From assembly GCA_004843165.1 (NCBI GenBank), contig CP039459.1, forward strand, positions 871,501 through 935,500: DNA of 64,000 nucleotides, in the 5' to 3' direction. Of this stretch, positions 25,441-33,891 are shown piece by piece (position 1 is the stretch's first letter; every line of letters begins with the position of its first letter). The translations under genes and the position numbers were made by a program. This DNA is from Acetobacteraceae bacterium (GTDB taxonomy: Bacteria; Pseudomonadota; Alphaproteobacteria; Acetobacterales; Acetobacteraceae). A model generated the notes under the pieces. That model made no database searches. It worked only from the letters and a program-made list of their open reading frames with translations, and was not told the origin of the DNA.

Positions 25441-26415
25441 TCATAAAAGATCAGCCGACCTCACTTTAAGAAGGTGGACTTTGGCCTCTCGTTTTGCTTT
25501 TGATTTTTTCTCCCCAAACAGCTCAATAAAGCCAGAGAATAAAATCAAAGCGCTTCCTGCCCACGCCAGCGCATCTGGCTTATCGGCAAACAAGAGCATA
25601 TCCAGCACGAGCGCCCAAAGCATCTGGCTATATTGTGTCAGCGCCACACGTCCTGAAGAGATGGTTTTTGCCGCATAGATCAAAAGAATTTGGCCGAAAG
25701 CCATCAAGAGCGCATAACCCAAAAGAAAGCCCCAATTTCGCAGACCTTCCGGTCTCTGGAAATCGGGAAGCATCAGAATCCCATTTCCAATCATCGGCCC
25801 GGCTAAAGTTGAGCTGAAAATGCTTAATTTTGCGGCCTCTTTGGGAAGGTCTTTTTCTGAATGGCCTGCTCTTTTCGCACGCTCAATTTTAATCTCTCCA
25901 TATTTAAGCGTAATGATGGCAACCGCCAGCGCAAAAGCAACCCCTAAAGCGCTATAATCGCCAATGCCAAGCGGTCTTATTCCCGGCCTCAGCACCAGCA
26001 AGACCCCTATAAAACCAACAAAGGCAGAAACCCATGACATCAAATGGACTTTTTGCTTCAGGAAAAAGACCTCTAAGAGATTTGTAAAGACAGGACAAAG
26101 AAAAATAAATGCCATTGCCTCCGACATTGGTAAAAGCATGAAGGCTTTGACACTTAGCGCTGTTGCCGCAAAAAAGGCACATGCCCGAATGATCCAGCTA
26201 AGCAAATCCGCCTTCTTTGGAAAAACATCCCTCAAAGAAGTTTTTCCTTTTTTAAGAAAAAAAGGGATTAGCAAAAGGCCGAATAATCCACCCGAACAGG
26301 CGACTTCTGAGGCCGGCAAGATCCCATGAAGCATTTTAGAAAACGCATCACTGACGGAAAAAGTGCCCCATCCTCCCAAAGCAAGTAAAATCCCAAGTGT
26401 CGGCGATGCCTTCAT
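25441..26415 (-). CDS. EamA/DMT-family transporter
   Basis: 324 residues with about ten hydrophobic spans in two repeats of five, the usual drug/metabolite transporter plan. Typical features: N-terminal 'GGWGTFSVSDAFSKMLHGIL', 'LLPMSEAMAFIFLCPVFTNL' in the first EamA half and 'TISSGRVALTQYSQMLWALV' in the second. It acts in the inner membrane as an exporter of an unknown small solute. It is opposite in strand to the surrounding phage genes and is an ordinary bacterial gene, so it is either host-derived cargo or evidence of chromosomal rearrangement within the prophage. Confidence 0.85.
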   Translation of the reverse strand: MKASPTLGILLALGGWGTFSVSDAFSKMLHGILPASEVACSGGLFGLLLIPFFLKKGKTSLRDVFPKKADLLSWIIRACAFFAATALSVKAFMLLPMSEAMAFIFLCPVFTNLLEVFFLKQKVHLMSWVSAFVGFIGVLLVLRPGIRPLGIGDYSALGVAFALAVAIITLKYGEIKIERAKRAGHSEKDLPKEAAKLSIFSSTLAGPMIGNGILMLPDFQRPEGLRNWGFLLGYALLMAFGQILLIYAAKTISSGRVALTQYSQMLWALVLDMLLFADKPDALAWAGSALILFSGFIELFGEKKSKAKREAKVHLLKVRSADLL

Positions 26416-26523
26416 CTTTTTTCTCTCAAAATATTATCCACAAAAGAGCGTCTTAAATCCGCCAAAAATTTTAACTTGTCCAGTCTCTCTTTCTTTAAAC
26501 CAAACGACTTTTAGGAATTTTTT

Positions 26524-26970
26524 ATGTCAAACACTTCCCTCACAGCAGGAAAGGTTATTTTTGATCCGGCAGAATGGAAAAAAACCTTTCCTATTTTTGC
26601 CGATTTAACCGATGCGCAGGCACAATTTAATTTTGATTGCGCCTGCGATTATCTCAATAACAGCGCTGCCTCTCCTATACGAAATTTAAGGAAGCGTCAG
26701 CGGCTTTTATGGCTTTTAACCGCACATTTATCACAACTTTCTTTAAACGGCACCAGCGCCTCGGAAAATGGAACTTCCGGAATGGTTGGGCGTATTTCCT
26801 CTGCCAGCAGAGGTTCTGTCTCCCTTAGTACGGATGCAAGCGGTATTCCACGATCCGGCTGGTGGTTTGCACAGACGCCTTATGGTGCGGCCTTTTGGCA
26901 GGCAACTCTTCCCCTTCGGCAAATGCGTTTTCTTCCCGGTCATCCGCATGCCGCAAAAATTTGGCCTTAA
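26524..26970 (+). CDS. Head-tail connector protein, DUF4054-like
   Basis: 148 residues. 'FDPAEWKKTFPIFADLTDAQ' followed by 'YLNNSAASPI', 'RQRLLWLLTAHLSQL', 'GMVGRISSASRGSVSLSTD' and 'WFAQTPYGAAFWQATLPLR' matches the DUF4054 family, an adaptor bound to the portal ring in the neck. In phages of this type it follows the capsid gene closely; here a toxin, its immunity array and a transporter separate them by about 4 kb. TTAGGAATTTTTT precedes the ATG. Confidence 0.9.
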   Translation: MSNTSLTAGKVIFDPAEWKKTFPIFADLTDAQAQFNFDCACDYLNNSAASPIRNLRKRQRLLWLLTAHLSQLSLNGTSASENGTSGMVGRISSASRGSVSLSTDASGIPRSGWWFAQTPYGAAFWQATLPLRQMRFLPGHPHAAKIWP

Positions 26971-26995
26971 TTTTCAGTGAAAAGGGAGTTTCAGC

Positions 26996-27385
26996 ATGTG
27001 TCAGCTTTTCTCGCTCGCCTCTGGCATTTTAGGGGCATTAAATCCCATGGAAGAGGTAACATTACGGGTTTTCACAGGTCAGCTGCGCAATCCAGATTAT
27101 TCCATAACGCCTGAATTTAAAGATTATCCGATTTTTGCAGATCTTCAGAGTTTAAATTCCGGAGAGCTTTTACTAGCGCAAAATATCAATCAACAGGCAG
27201 AAACTCGGAGCGCCTATGTCAAAGGGACTTTTCATGCCCTTAACCGCCCCCTTCAAACGGGCGGTGATCTGATTATTTTAAAAGACGGTTCAGAATGGCT
27301 TATTACCTCTATTCTTGAAGCATGGGGCGGAAAAGATGACTGGTGCAAGATTCTTATGACTCGTCAAAAACCTTCCGCCCTCTAA
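26996..27385 (+). CDS. Probable head-closure/neck protein
   Basis: 129 residues, 25 bases after the DUF4054 gene with AAAGGGAG upstream. 'LRVFTGQLRNPDYSITPEF', 'AYVKGTFHALNRPLQTGGDL' and 'DDWCKILMTRQ' form a beta-rich small protein of the size and position of head-closure proteins. Family match is by position and general pattern only. The following minus-strand block interrupts the structural operon directly after its stop. Confidence 0.65.
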   Translation: MCQLFSLASGILGALNPMEEVTLRVFTGQLRNPDYSITPEFKDYPIFADLQSLNSGELLLAQNINQQAETRSAYVKGTFHALNRPLQTGGDLIILKDGSEWLITSILEAWGGKDDWCKILMTRQKPSAL

Positions 27386-27391
27386 GCGATC

Positions 27392-27823
27392 TTATTTTTT
27401 AGCCTCTGGTTTTGTTGTTTTTGAGGCATCATGTTTAGGAATATCATGTGTCGCAATCCATTTCCAAACAACAAAAGTGACCTCGGCAATTGTATGGGTC
27501 GGATTGGTCTTGCACGTATTGGCAACACTTACAGCAAACTGTCCGGCATTTTGCACTTTATTACCGGTGCAAGGAAAAGGAAGGCTGCCGGGCTTTGCAA
27601 GACGGCACATATTCTCTAATCCGCTCAATTCGCCTAAGACCGCCGCCCCGTAAATTTTACGGGCAGCATCGTCTTTGCTCTCTGTCCAATGCGAACACGT
27701 GTCAATCACAGGACCATAAAAAGTAAGATCCGGAGCTTTTGGCTGCTGTTTTGCTGCTGCCATAGCCCCATCGGCGGCGAAGAGGCATAGCCCCCCCAAT
27801 AATGTCATTGCAAAGCGCTTCAT
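27392..27823 (-). CDS. Small exported protein, possibly Rap1a/Tai-like
   Basis: 143 residues with a clear signal peptide ('MKRFAMTLLGGLCLFAADGAMAAA', cut after AMA; only its core is quoted: 'LLGGLCLFAADGAMA'). The mature part has four cysteines and 'QFAVSVANTCKTNPTHTIAE', 'FVVWKWI', weakly resembling periplasmic Rap1a/Tai immunity proteins with their central hydrophobic-helix pattern. It is the last gene of a three-gene minus-strand operon with two LWF-family proteins. The immunity link is a low-confidence guess; export is clear. Confidence 0.6.
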   Translation of the reverse strand: MKRFAMTLLGGLCLFAADGAMAAAKQQPKAPDLTFYGPVIDTCSHWTESKDDAARKIYGAAVLGELSGLENMCRLAKPGSLPFPCTGNKVQNAGQFAVSVANTCKTNPTHTIAEVTFVVWKWIATHDIPKHDASKTTKPEAKK

Positions 27824-27837
27824 CCCATTTTCCTTTC

Positions 27838-28563
27838 TTAATCCTCAACACTTACCTGTAGGCCAGAAGCGCCATCTTTTTTAATCGCCTCACGCCATTT
27901 ATCACGTGCTTGTTTAAAATATTGAGGATTTAAACTTGGGTTAATTTCCTCTTGGAACTGTTCGAAACTTTTTTGCAAAGAATAGTTTAAAAGTAAAGAA
28001 GCTCTTCCCTGAGTAATCGCAACAGGATGATGATGTAGGAGAAATTTCGCAAGATCCTCCTCACGATCATCCTGTGCTGACTTATCCGTATCATCGGTGC
28101 CGGTCAGGAGACGCCCATTCTGACAGGTAAAGCTCCCCAGATTCATCGTTTCACCATCCTCAAACCATAATTTCAGCGGCAGTCCGTCACATTGCATAAT
28201 TTTTGGATTAAAAGCGATCGTTGCCCGAATTTGCGGGTGGAAGGAAGTATCGTTTTCTTTATCCCATTTCGTCACGTAATTACGTGGCGTAAAATTTAAC
28301 TCGGCCTGTAGGTAATCCGTTGTTTTCAGTGTAAGGCTCGGCACCTCCAAGCCTGCTGAATCTTTAATTTGCGCTAAGTTCCATTTTCCAGCGATCGTAG
28401 CAACCACTTGCGTTCCCGGCGGCGTTTGCGGAACGGGTGGAAGAAAATCTGCCCCTGCAGCATCCGGATCAATTGGATCAAGTCCTGCGCCGCACAGGAG
28501 TATTGGCAGGCACAAGGTGGCCAAGATTTTTGAAATTGTTTTTTGCACGCTCTCCACAAACAT
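27838..28563 (-). CDS. Exported LWF-family protein A
   Basis: 241 residues from ATG 28563, with AGGGAAG six bases before it; an upstream start at 28623 is less likely. The signal-like N-terminus ('KILATLCLPILLCGAGLDP') contains a cysteine near a lipobox-like LLCGAG. The family core is present: 'TIAGKWNLAQ', then 'CDGLPLKLWFEDGETMNLGS' with a following Cys, and 'HHPVAITQGRASLLLNYSLQ' before 'FEQFQEEINPSLNPQYFKQA'. It is one of ten minus-strand paralogues in this window. Function unknown; periplasmic or outer-membrane location is inferred. Confidence 0.65.
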   Translation of the reverse strand: MFVESVQKTISKILATLCLPILLCGAGLDPIDPDAAGADFLPPVPQTPPGTQVVATIAGKWNLAQIKDSAGLEVPSLTLKTTDYLQAELNFTPRNYVTKWDKENDTSFHPQIRATIAFNPKIMQCDGLPLKLWFEDGETMNLGSFTCQNGRLLTGTDDTDKSAQDDREEDLAKFLLHHHPVAITQGRASLLLNYSLQKSFEQFQEEINPSLNPQYFKQARDKWREAIKKDGASGLQVSVED

Positions 28564-28592
28564 TTTTCTTCCCTCACATATTTTAATTTCTT

Positions 28593-29231
28593 TTAATAAC
28601 CTCTTTTCAATGACTCCGCCCATTTTTTACGCATCATTTTAGAAAAAGAAGAATTTGGTTCGGGATTGGTTTCTGTTTGATATTTCTGCACGTCATCCTC
28701 CTTTTTTGTTTCTAAAATAAAGGCTTTATCCGCTTGGCTGATGGCAACAAGTGTATGACTTGCGAGGAGTTGCGCCAAATGGTTTTCCCTGGCACGATCC
28801 TCAACGCGATCCCCTGTTCTTGAGGTGGCATAAAGACGTGTTTGAGAGCATGAATTTTTACCAAGCTCAAAGGAATCTCCACTTTCAAACCAGAGTTTTA
28901 AAGGGCTTCCCAAACAATCTAGCCCTGTGCGATTTAAAACAAGATTGGCCTGTGTCCTTGGCAGGTAAATGACCTTATTGATATTTTCCCACTCCATCGG
29001 TGTTTCCTCTGGGAAAAAAGAAACTTCGCCATTTTCTGCAAAAAAATTTAATGTTGGAATCTGGGCTGGGGAAAGTTCAAATTTCCATTTGCCGTGAAGC
29101 GTTTCCATCACTTGATCCTGTGAGGGAACAAAAGCCGCTTTTGCAAGAAAGGGAAAGAAATTTAACAAACCGGCAAATAACAGGGTAAATCTCAATAGAC
29201 CTCTTATGGATTGATTTTTTTGCCGCTTCAT
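28593..29231 (-). CDS. Exported LWF-family protein B
   Basis: 212 residues from ATG 29231, which has GGAG six bases upstream; a start five codons earlier is possible. Signal peptide 'LLRFTLLFAGLLNFFPFLAKA'. The core reads 'ETLHGKWKFELS', 'CLGSPLKLWFESGDSFELGK' and 'SHTLVAISQADKAFIL', so the usual SQG is SQA here. It is the first gene of the minus-strand operon ending at 27392. No enzymatic motif is visible. Confidence 0.65.
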   Translation of the reverse strand: MKRQKNQSIRGLLRFTLLFAGLLNFFPFLAKAAFVPSQDQVMETLHGKWKFELSPAQIPTLNFFAENGEVSFFPEETPMEWENINKVIYLPRTQANLVLNRTGLDCLGSPLKLWFESGDSFELGKNSCSQTRLYATSRTGDRVEDRARENHLAQLLASHTLVAISQADKAFILETKKEDDVQKYQTETNPEPNSSFSKMMRKKWAESLKRGY

Positions 29232-29390
29232 CACTGCTCCTGCCATCTTATAAGAAAGGTTGAGGCTTTAGCGCATCTCTGAAATGTTATACATCGTTAA
29301 GTTTACGTTATCATTAAATTTTTAAAAACAGCAAGAGCGCTTCTCTCAAAAGGCCTGTTTTCCCTTAAGAAAAGATCCGAAACAAGTACC

Positions 29391-29557
29391 AAGGGGCATT
29401 TCCTTCCCCTCTTGTCAGGCGTGCGTGTCGGATCTACCTTATTCCTAAGATCGGCGTGTTTCGTCTCCTCCAAAAACTCCCTTTGGCATGACATGAGGGA
29501 GGTCTCTTTTCAAAATATTTCCGTACCCCGTTGGATGTCCATCCTGCGGGTTTTTTT
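29391..29557 (+). ncRNA. Repeated structured intergenic element, copy A
   Basis: Begins with AGGGGcatttccttCCCCT, continues with 'cttgtcaggcgtgcgtgtcg', carries 'aagatcggcgtgtttcgtc', and ends in a hairpin (CCCGttGGATGtcCATCCtgCGGG) with seven T. Copies B (33730) and C (51008) share the same order of blocks. It lies in the 362-base gap before a tail-chaperone gene. It could be a processed leader, a small RNA or a regulatory attenuator; the hairpin would terminate read-through. Confidence 0.65.
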
Positions 29558-29593
29558 ATGTTTAAAATCAATATCTAACAAGAAGGATTTCCA

Positions 29594-30058
29594 ATGCGAA
29601 AATCAATTGAATATCTCGTTGAAGAAGGACCTGACAAGGGCAAGCTGTTTATCCTGACACGCATGTCCGCTTTTTGCGCCGATAAATGGGCGCGGCATCT
29701 TGTCAAAGCGCTCGCAGAGGTGGGTGAAAATATCAGCCCCTCCGAAATAAATTTGGGAATTGGTGCACTTGCCGGTTTCCGCCCCAGTCTGATTGCCCAT
29801 CTTAAGGAAGAAGATGCAGATCACATTTATGAAGATTTGCTCAAATGCTGTCAGATTAAACGGGATATTTGCAATCCTTTGGTTGAGCCGACAAAAATTT
29901 TAGAGGCTGACATTCAAGACCCTATGACGTTAAGCAAACTCCGCAATAAAGTTTTTGAGCTTCATGTGGATTTTTTAAAGGCCGCCGCTTCCCAAATTTT
30001 CCCTCTCGTGGCGGCCATAACGCAGGGGAAAGACATTCTTTCAGCCGAGAAAAAATAA
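29594..30058 (+). CDS. Phage tail assembly chaperone, copy 1
   Basis: 154 residues. 'EEGPDKGKLFILTRMSAF', 'DKWARHLVKALAEVG', 'LLKCCQIKRD', 'EADIQDPMTLSKLR' and 'FELHVDFLKAA' match the tail-chaperone family of Mu-like and related contractile phages ('RDxGKxFxIxxMPA..AExWA..LxxAL'). Such chaperones coat the tape measure during tail assembly and are usually made in two forms by frameshift. The stop is preceded by AAAAAA and a second frame follows without a start codon. Paralogues are at 30234 and 51176. Confidence 0.8.
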   Translation: MRKSIEYLVEEGPDKGKLFILTRMSAFCADKWARHLVKALAEVGENISPSEINLGIGALAGFRPSLIAHLKEEDADHIYEDLLKCCQIKRDICNPLVEPTKILEADIQDPMTLSKLRNKVFELHVDFLKAAASQIFPLVAAITQGKDILSAEKK

Positions 30059-30216
30059 AAGCGGCTGAGTATTCTCATTTTTCTTTACCCCTTGGCGATC
30101 TTATCGGGGCTGGACTGGCCTCTCTCCAAGAGTTGAAAAGTATTTATGACAGTGAAGAGGCTTGGGAAATGTGGGAGGCTCTTCTCGTTTACCGTCATAA
30201 TCATTCTAATCTTTAA
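30050..30216 (+). CDS. Probable -1 frameshift extension of tail chaperone copy 1
   Basis: After the slip sequence GAG AAA AAA TAA, the -1 frame reads 'KIKAAEYSHFSLPLGDLIGA' and continues 'SLQELKSIYDSEEAWEMWEA' to TAA at 30214-30216. It has no ATG, GTG or TTG start near its beginning. The equivalent frame behind the 51176 chaperone encodes 'MAEYVNLSRPMGDVIGAGLA', so the peptide is conserved. By analogy with lambda G/GT, I infer a long chaperone made by -1 slippage of the last Lys codon on the A run. Confidence 0.6.
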
Positions 30217-30233
30217 AAATAAAGTAAAAATAT

Positions 30234-30683
30234 ATGTTAAAAACAATTGAATATTCTGTTGAAGATGGCTGCGATCAGGGAAAAATTTTTCTCATTAAAA
30301 AAATGCCGCTTTTTACCGGCGACAAATGGGCAAGGCATCTTATCAAAGCCCTTGCCGAAGCTGGAGAAAAGCTTTTAGAATCTGTTCTTAAATATCCTCT
30401 GAGAGACACAAATGACCTTGCGCTTATTCTCTTTGGGAAAATGAAGCTCAGTGATCTGGAAAGAAGTTTTGAAACGCTTTTGGAGTGTTGCCAAATTCAA
30501 GAGGCGAATAGTGAATTTTACCGGGAAATTCGCAGTGAAGATATTGAAGACCCAATGACGCTCACGCATTTGCGAACGCAGGTCTTTACGCTTAATGCCG
30601 ATTATTTACGGGCTAACTATGAACAGCTAATTCCGTTACATATTATTTTCGGACTTTCCACTGAGGCCGCGAGCGAGGTCTAA
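30234..30683 (+). CDS. Tail assembly chaperone paralogue, copy 2
   Basis: 149 residues, alignable along its length with the 29594 product ('VEDGCDQGKIFLIKKMPLF', 'DKWARHLIKALAEAG', 'LECCQIQEA', 'EDIEDPMTLTHLRTQVFTLN') but more diverged than the 51176 copy. No second frame follows its stop, so only a short form would be made. It may be a diverging duplicate without frameshift product. It ends beside a palindromic hairpin and the convergent minus-strand pair. Confidence 0.7.
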   Translation: MLKTIEYSVEDGCDQGKIFLIKKMPLFTGDKWARHLIKALAEAGEKLLESVLKYPLRDTNDLALILFGKMKLSDLERSFETLLECCQIQEANSEFYREIRSEDIEDPMTLTHLRTQVFTLNADYLRANYEQLIPLHIIFGLSTEAASEV

Positions 30684-30706
30684 AAAAGCGGCGGAAATTT
30701 CCGCCG
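30683..30706 (-). terminator. Terminator of the 30761-32439 minus-strand pair
   Basis: A perfect palindrome CGGCGGAAATTTCCGCCG (30689-30706) followed, when read on the minus strand, by CTTTTTT. It stops transcription leaving the LWF-family genes before it runs into the chaperone gene. Confidence 0.7.
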
Positions 30707-30760
30707 TTCCCCCTAAAAAACTGCCTGCAAAAAGCACTGTCATGATGATTGATTTTCGTT

Positions 30761-31594
30761 TCATCCGCATCCAAAACTCAATATTGAGGACTGACTATAT
30801 TCGAAAGTTTCCTGAAAAACTTTTGGATCATTCAGTTTCTTTTGAAATTCTTTGATCGGGGTCGGATCGGGATAGGTAAAGCTCACGGCGACATCGCCAT
30901 AACTCACAGCAATCGGTAAATGATGCTGGAAAAGACTGGCTGTTTTTTCTGCAATCTTTTTACTGACAAGCGTCCTTTCTTGATATTTTTCTTCATAGTC
31001 CAATGCGTGCCAGTCTGAAGAATCTGCAAAAGCGTCTAAAAATCCAGTGAAATAATTACCATCATTCTTTATTGCTTCGCCATTTTCGTCTTGCTTAGGC
31101 ATGAAAACGCAACTGCTTTTATCACTTCCAATCGGAACAGTTTCTCCATTATCGAACCATAAAAGACCAATGGAAGGGAGACATTTCGTCTGTTTCGCAA
31201 AGGCTTCAGCAGAAATCATCACCATTCCATCCAAAGCAAGACGATAAGGCAGTTTTTGCCGGCAAGCATATTTAGTAAGCCCCTGCTTCAAACTGAACCG
31301 CAACTCATTTTTAGAGTCCCATGTATTGCTGCCAAAATAAGGAGAATAAAGTATTAATGTCGGCTCTGAAGGATGATGTGCGGAGCTGTCATCCTCATAC
31401 ATATAAAACCGCCCGCCAAAAGGCAGGTTTTCGACAATTTTAATATTCTCAGGCAAAGGCAGATTTTTAGGAATTTCCAGCTTATCCGGCAGCGTTCTAA
31501 AGGGTTCCATTTTAGAAATAACATCCGCCTGTGATATTCCCCCTAAAAAACTGCCTGTAAAAATCGCCGTCATAATTGTTAATTTTTTTTTCAT
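30761..31594 (-). CDS. Exported LWF-family protein C
   Basis: 277 residues from the ATG at 31594, whose ATGA overlaps the stop of the upstream paralogue; an ATG two codons earlier is also available. Signal peptide 'LTIMTAIFTGSFLGGISQA'. The body holds 'CLPSIGLLWFDNGETVPIGS' with a nearby Cys, and 'HHLPIAVSYGDVAVSFTYPD' in place of the SQG motif, then 'FQKKLNDPKVFQETF'. It is over 85 percent identical by eye to the neighbouring protein D, so a very recent tandem duplicate. Role unknown. Confidence 0.7.
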   Translation of the reverse strand: MKKKLTIMTAIFTGSFLGGISQADVISKMEPFRTLPDKLEIPKNLPLPENIKIVENLPFGGRFYMYEDDSSAHHPSEPTLILYSPYFGSNTWDSKNELRFSLKQGLTKYACRQKLPYRLALDGMVMISAEAFAKQTKCLPSIGLLWFDNGETVPIGSDKSSCVFMPKQDENGEAIKNDGNYFTGFLDAFADSSDWHALDYEEKYQERTLVSKKIAEKTASLFQHHLPIAVSYGDVAVSFTYPDPTPIKEFQKKLNDPKVFQETFEYSQSSILSFGCG

Positions 31595-32439
31595 CCGCAT
31601 CCGTCATTTAATGTTGAAGCCTGATCAGCTTCGAAAGTTTCCTGAAAGACTTTTGGATCATTCAATTTCTTTTGGAATTCTCTGATCGGGGTCGGATCGG
31701 GATAGGTAAAGCTCACGGCAACATCGCCATAACTCACAGCAATCGGCAAATGATACTGGAAAAGACTGGCGGTTTTTTCTGCAATCTTTTTAGTGGCAAG
31801 CGCCCTTTCTTGATATTTTTCTTCATAGTCCAATGCATGCCAATCTGCTGAATCTGTAAAAGCATCTAAGCTACCAGTGAAATAATTACCATCATTCTTT
31901 ATTGCTTCGCCATTTTCGTCTTGCTTAGGCATGAAAACGCAACTGCTTTTATCACTTCCAATCGGAACAGTTTCTCCATTATCGAACCATAAAAGACCAA
32001 TGGAAGGGAGACATTTCGTCTGTTTCGCAAAGGCTTCAGCAGAAATCATCACCATTCCATCCAAAGCAAGACGATAAGGCAGTTTTTGCCGGCAAGCATA
32101 TTTACCAACATGTTGCTTTAAACTGAAATGCAACTCATTTTTAGAGCGCCATGTATTGCTGCCCCAATAAGGGGAATAAAGTATTAAGGTCGGCTCTGGA
32201 GGCTGATGTGCGGAGCTGTCATCCTCATACATATAAAACCGCCCGCCAAAGGGTAGGTTTTCGACAATTTTAATATTCTCAGGTAAAGGCAGATTTTTGG
32301 GAATTTCCTGCTTAGTCGGCAAATTTCTAAAGGGTTCCATTTGAGAGAGAATGTAATGGTCTTTTTCCTCTGCCTGTGCCGTTCCCCCTAAAAAACTGCC
32401 TGCAAAAATCGCCGTCATAATTGTTAATTTTTTTTTCAT
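31591..32439 (-). CDS. Exported LWF-family protein D
   Basis: 282 residues from ATG 32439 (GGAAG eight bases upstream); TTG at 32454 and ATG at 32445 are weaker alternatives. Signal 'MTAIFAGSFLGGTAQAEE'. Mature part shares 'IKIVENLPFGGRFYMYEDDS' or its near equivalent, 'CLPSIGLLWFDNGETVP' and 'YHLPIAVSYGDVAVSF' with protein C. It is the first gene of the two-gene minus-strand operon inserted between the tail chaperones and the tape-measure-like gene. Confidence 0.7.
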   Translation of the reverse strand: MKKKLTIMTAIFAGSFLGGTAQAEEKDHYILSQMEPFRNLPTKQEIPKNLPLPENIKIVENLPFGGRFYMYEDDSSAHQPPEPTLILYSPYWGSNTWRSKNELHFSLKQHVGKYACRQKLPYRLALDGMVMISAEAFAKQTKCLPSIGLLWFDNGETVPIGSDKSSCVFMPKQDENGEAIKNDGNYFTGSLDAFTDSADWHALDYEEKYQERALATKKIAEKTASLFQYHLPIAVSYGDVAVSFTYPDPTPIREFQKKLNDPKVFQETFEADQASTLNDGCG

Positions 32440-32479
32440 CCGCATTTCTTCCAATTATTTTTAACGTCAGGGAAATATC

Positions 32480-33721
32480 ATGCCAAAAAATAACCAGCTT
32501 TTAAACTCCAATAAATCACCGAAAGTCATGAGCGATATTCTTTCAGGATCACCGAATGGCAAAGCCCTTGAATTAATTGCGCAATACGCTCCTCAAACTT
32601 TCATGCAAATCCTGCAAGAAGATCAAAAGATCGTAAAATTGGATAATCTAGCCCGGTCACTCCATCTGAATACAACTGAACTTTATAGTTTCAATGCCGC
32701 TATCGAAGAAGTCGGCGGTGATTGGAATGAAGTTGCCAATCTTTACCAGACAGTTCAGAAATTGAACGATCATGATCCAAAAAATAAAGAAAGGCTGGAT
32801 AAGCTCATCAAATATACGGGGATTTTGACACCCATCGACAAGACAGGATTTATTGATCCGAATTTTTTAACAAGACTCAGCGCATCAGAGACACTACCTG
32901 GCCTTAACCCCACTGACAAAACGGAACTTTATGAAATTCTTGGTATAAATCGTGATAGCGGCTTAGAATATTTATTAAGTCAAGGAAAGGGAAAATTAAC
33001 AGATTCTGCTAATTTCTTTAAACCCATTGCGCCAAATAAAGTGCAAATTGAGAATGCCCGTGAAAGCGTTTCTCTTTTTTCTAAAGGGAAAGCCCTTTTA
33101 CACAATCAAGCACATCTTTCAGAAGAAAATGACAATCTCTCAATATTCAAATCAACCATTAAAAATACTGAAGACTACCTCTTTCAGCATATTGATGCTA
33201 TCAATCAAGGAGAGAAAACATTCACCCAAGATCCCATAGCAAAATTAGCAGATCCAAAAATTCGTAAGACGATCTCAGGTCAATTGAACGACGCACTCAT
33301 CAGAATGGCGATTTCATCAGACCCATTCAATCCTGTGCCTATTATGCCCCTCGGGAAAGAGATTTCCCCTAACGAAGAGACACCTCATGGGGAAGAACCT
33401 CCTCCTCTCTTGCCGGAGTTTTTTCAGCAGATGCGCTCTCAGCCTCTAACGCCTTCTGCGCCTTTACAAAATTTTGCAAAAGAAGTGGCGCAGGCACGCA
33501 AAAGCGCCTTAACCAACCGCTATCATCAAAATCAATATTTTAGCACTTTAGCTAAAAATCAGCAGCAGGGATTTGGCACGCGTCCGCTAAGTTTAAGTTT
33601 CGGCAATATCAATGTCACCACCCAAGAGGACGATGATCCTTTTGCTTTTGCAGAGGCCGTGAAAAGTGTCGTTTCCGAGGAATTGATGAAAGTTCTCGTT
33701 AGTTTCGGCCCTTATCGCTGA
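32480..33721 (+). CDS. Tape-measure-like protein, shortened paralogue
   Basis: 413 residues. The last 50 residues ('GFGTRPLSLSFGNINVTTQE', then 'DDPFAFAEAVKSVVSEELMK') are nearly identical to the end of the tape measure at 54145, also at DNA level. The N-terminal 350 residues are different, helical and polar, and lack the hydrophobic stretches of a tape measure. Position after a tail chaperone and before the neck and sheath genes fits a tape-measure locus, so this may be a decayed or alternative-length tape measure, or a protein using the same C-terminal docking peptide. Confidence 0.6.
   Translation: MPKNNQLLNSNKSPKVMSDILSGSPNGKALELIAQYAPQTFMQILQEDQKIVKLDNLARSLHLNTTELYSFNAAIEEVGGDWNEVANLYQTVQKLNDHDPKNKERLDKLIKYTGILTPIDKTGFIDPNFLTRLSASETLPGLNPTDKTELYEILGINRDSGLEYLLSQGKGKLTDSANFFKPIAPNKVQIENARESVSLFSKGKALLHNQAHLSEENDNLSIFKSTIKNTEDYLFQHIDAINQGEKTFTQDPIAKLADPKIRKTISGQLNDALIRMAISSDPFNPVPIMPLGKEISPNEETPHGEEPPPLLPEFFQQMRSQPLTPSAPLQNFAKEVAQARKSALTNRYHQNQYFSTLAKNQQQGFGTRPLSLSFGNINVTTQEDDDPFAFAEAVKSVVSEELMKVLVSFGPYR
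33574..33721 (+). repeat. Shared 3' end of the two tape-measure-like genes, copy 1
   Basis: About 148 bases matching 55407-55554 with only a handful of substitutions, joined to unrelated upstream sequences. The junction is sharp at the codons for 'RPLSLSFG', indicating segmental exchange or strong constraint. Confidence 0.85.
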
Positions 33722-33729
33722 GTCTTTAT

Positions 33730-33862
33730 AGGGGCATTTCCTTCCCCTCTTGTCAGGCGTGCGTGTCGAGGTTATGTTTTTTCTATTCTCGGCATTTTAT
33801 GTCTTTTTTAAAATATTAAATCTTTCCGTACCCCGTTGGATGTTTATCCTACGGGTTTTTTT
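33730..33862 (+). ncRNA. Repeated structured intergenic element, copy B
   Basis: Starts eight bases after a stop codon with AGGGGcatttccttCCCCT, then 'cttgtcaggcgtgcgtgtcg', and ends in CCCGTtGGATgtttATCCtACGGG plus eight T. Relative to copy A, the middle is shorter and one stem pair changes from G-T to A-T, keeping pairing. It precedes the neck-terminator gene. Confidence 0.65.
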
Positions 33863-33891
33863 ATGTTTAAAATCAATATCACAGGGAGCTT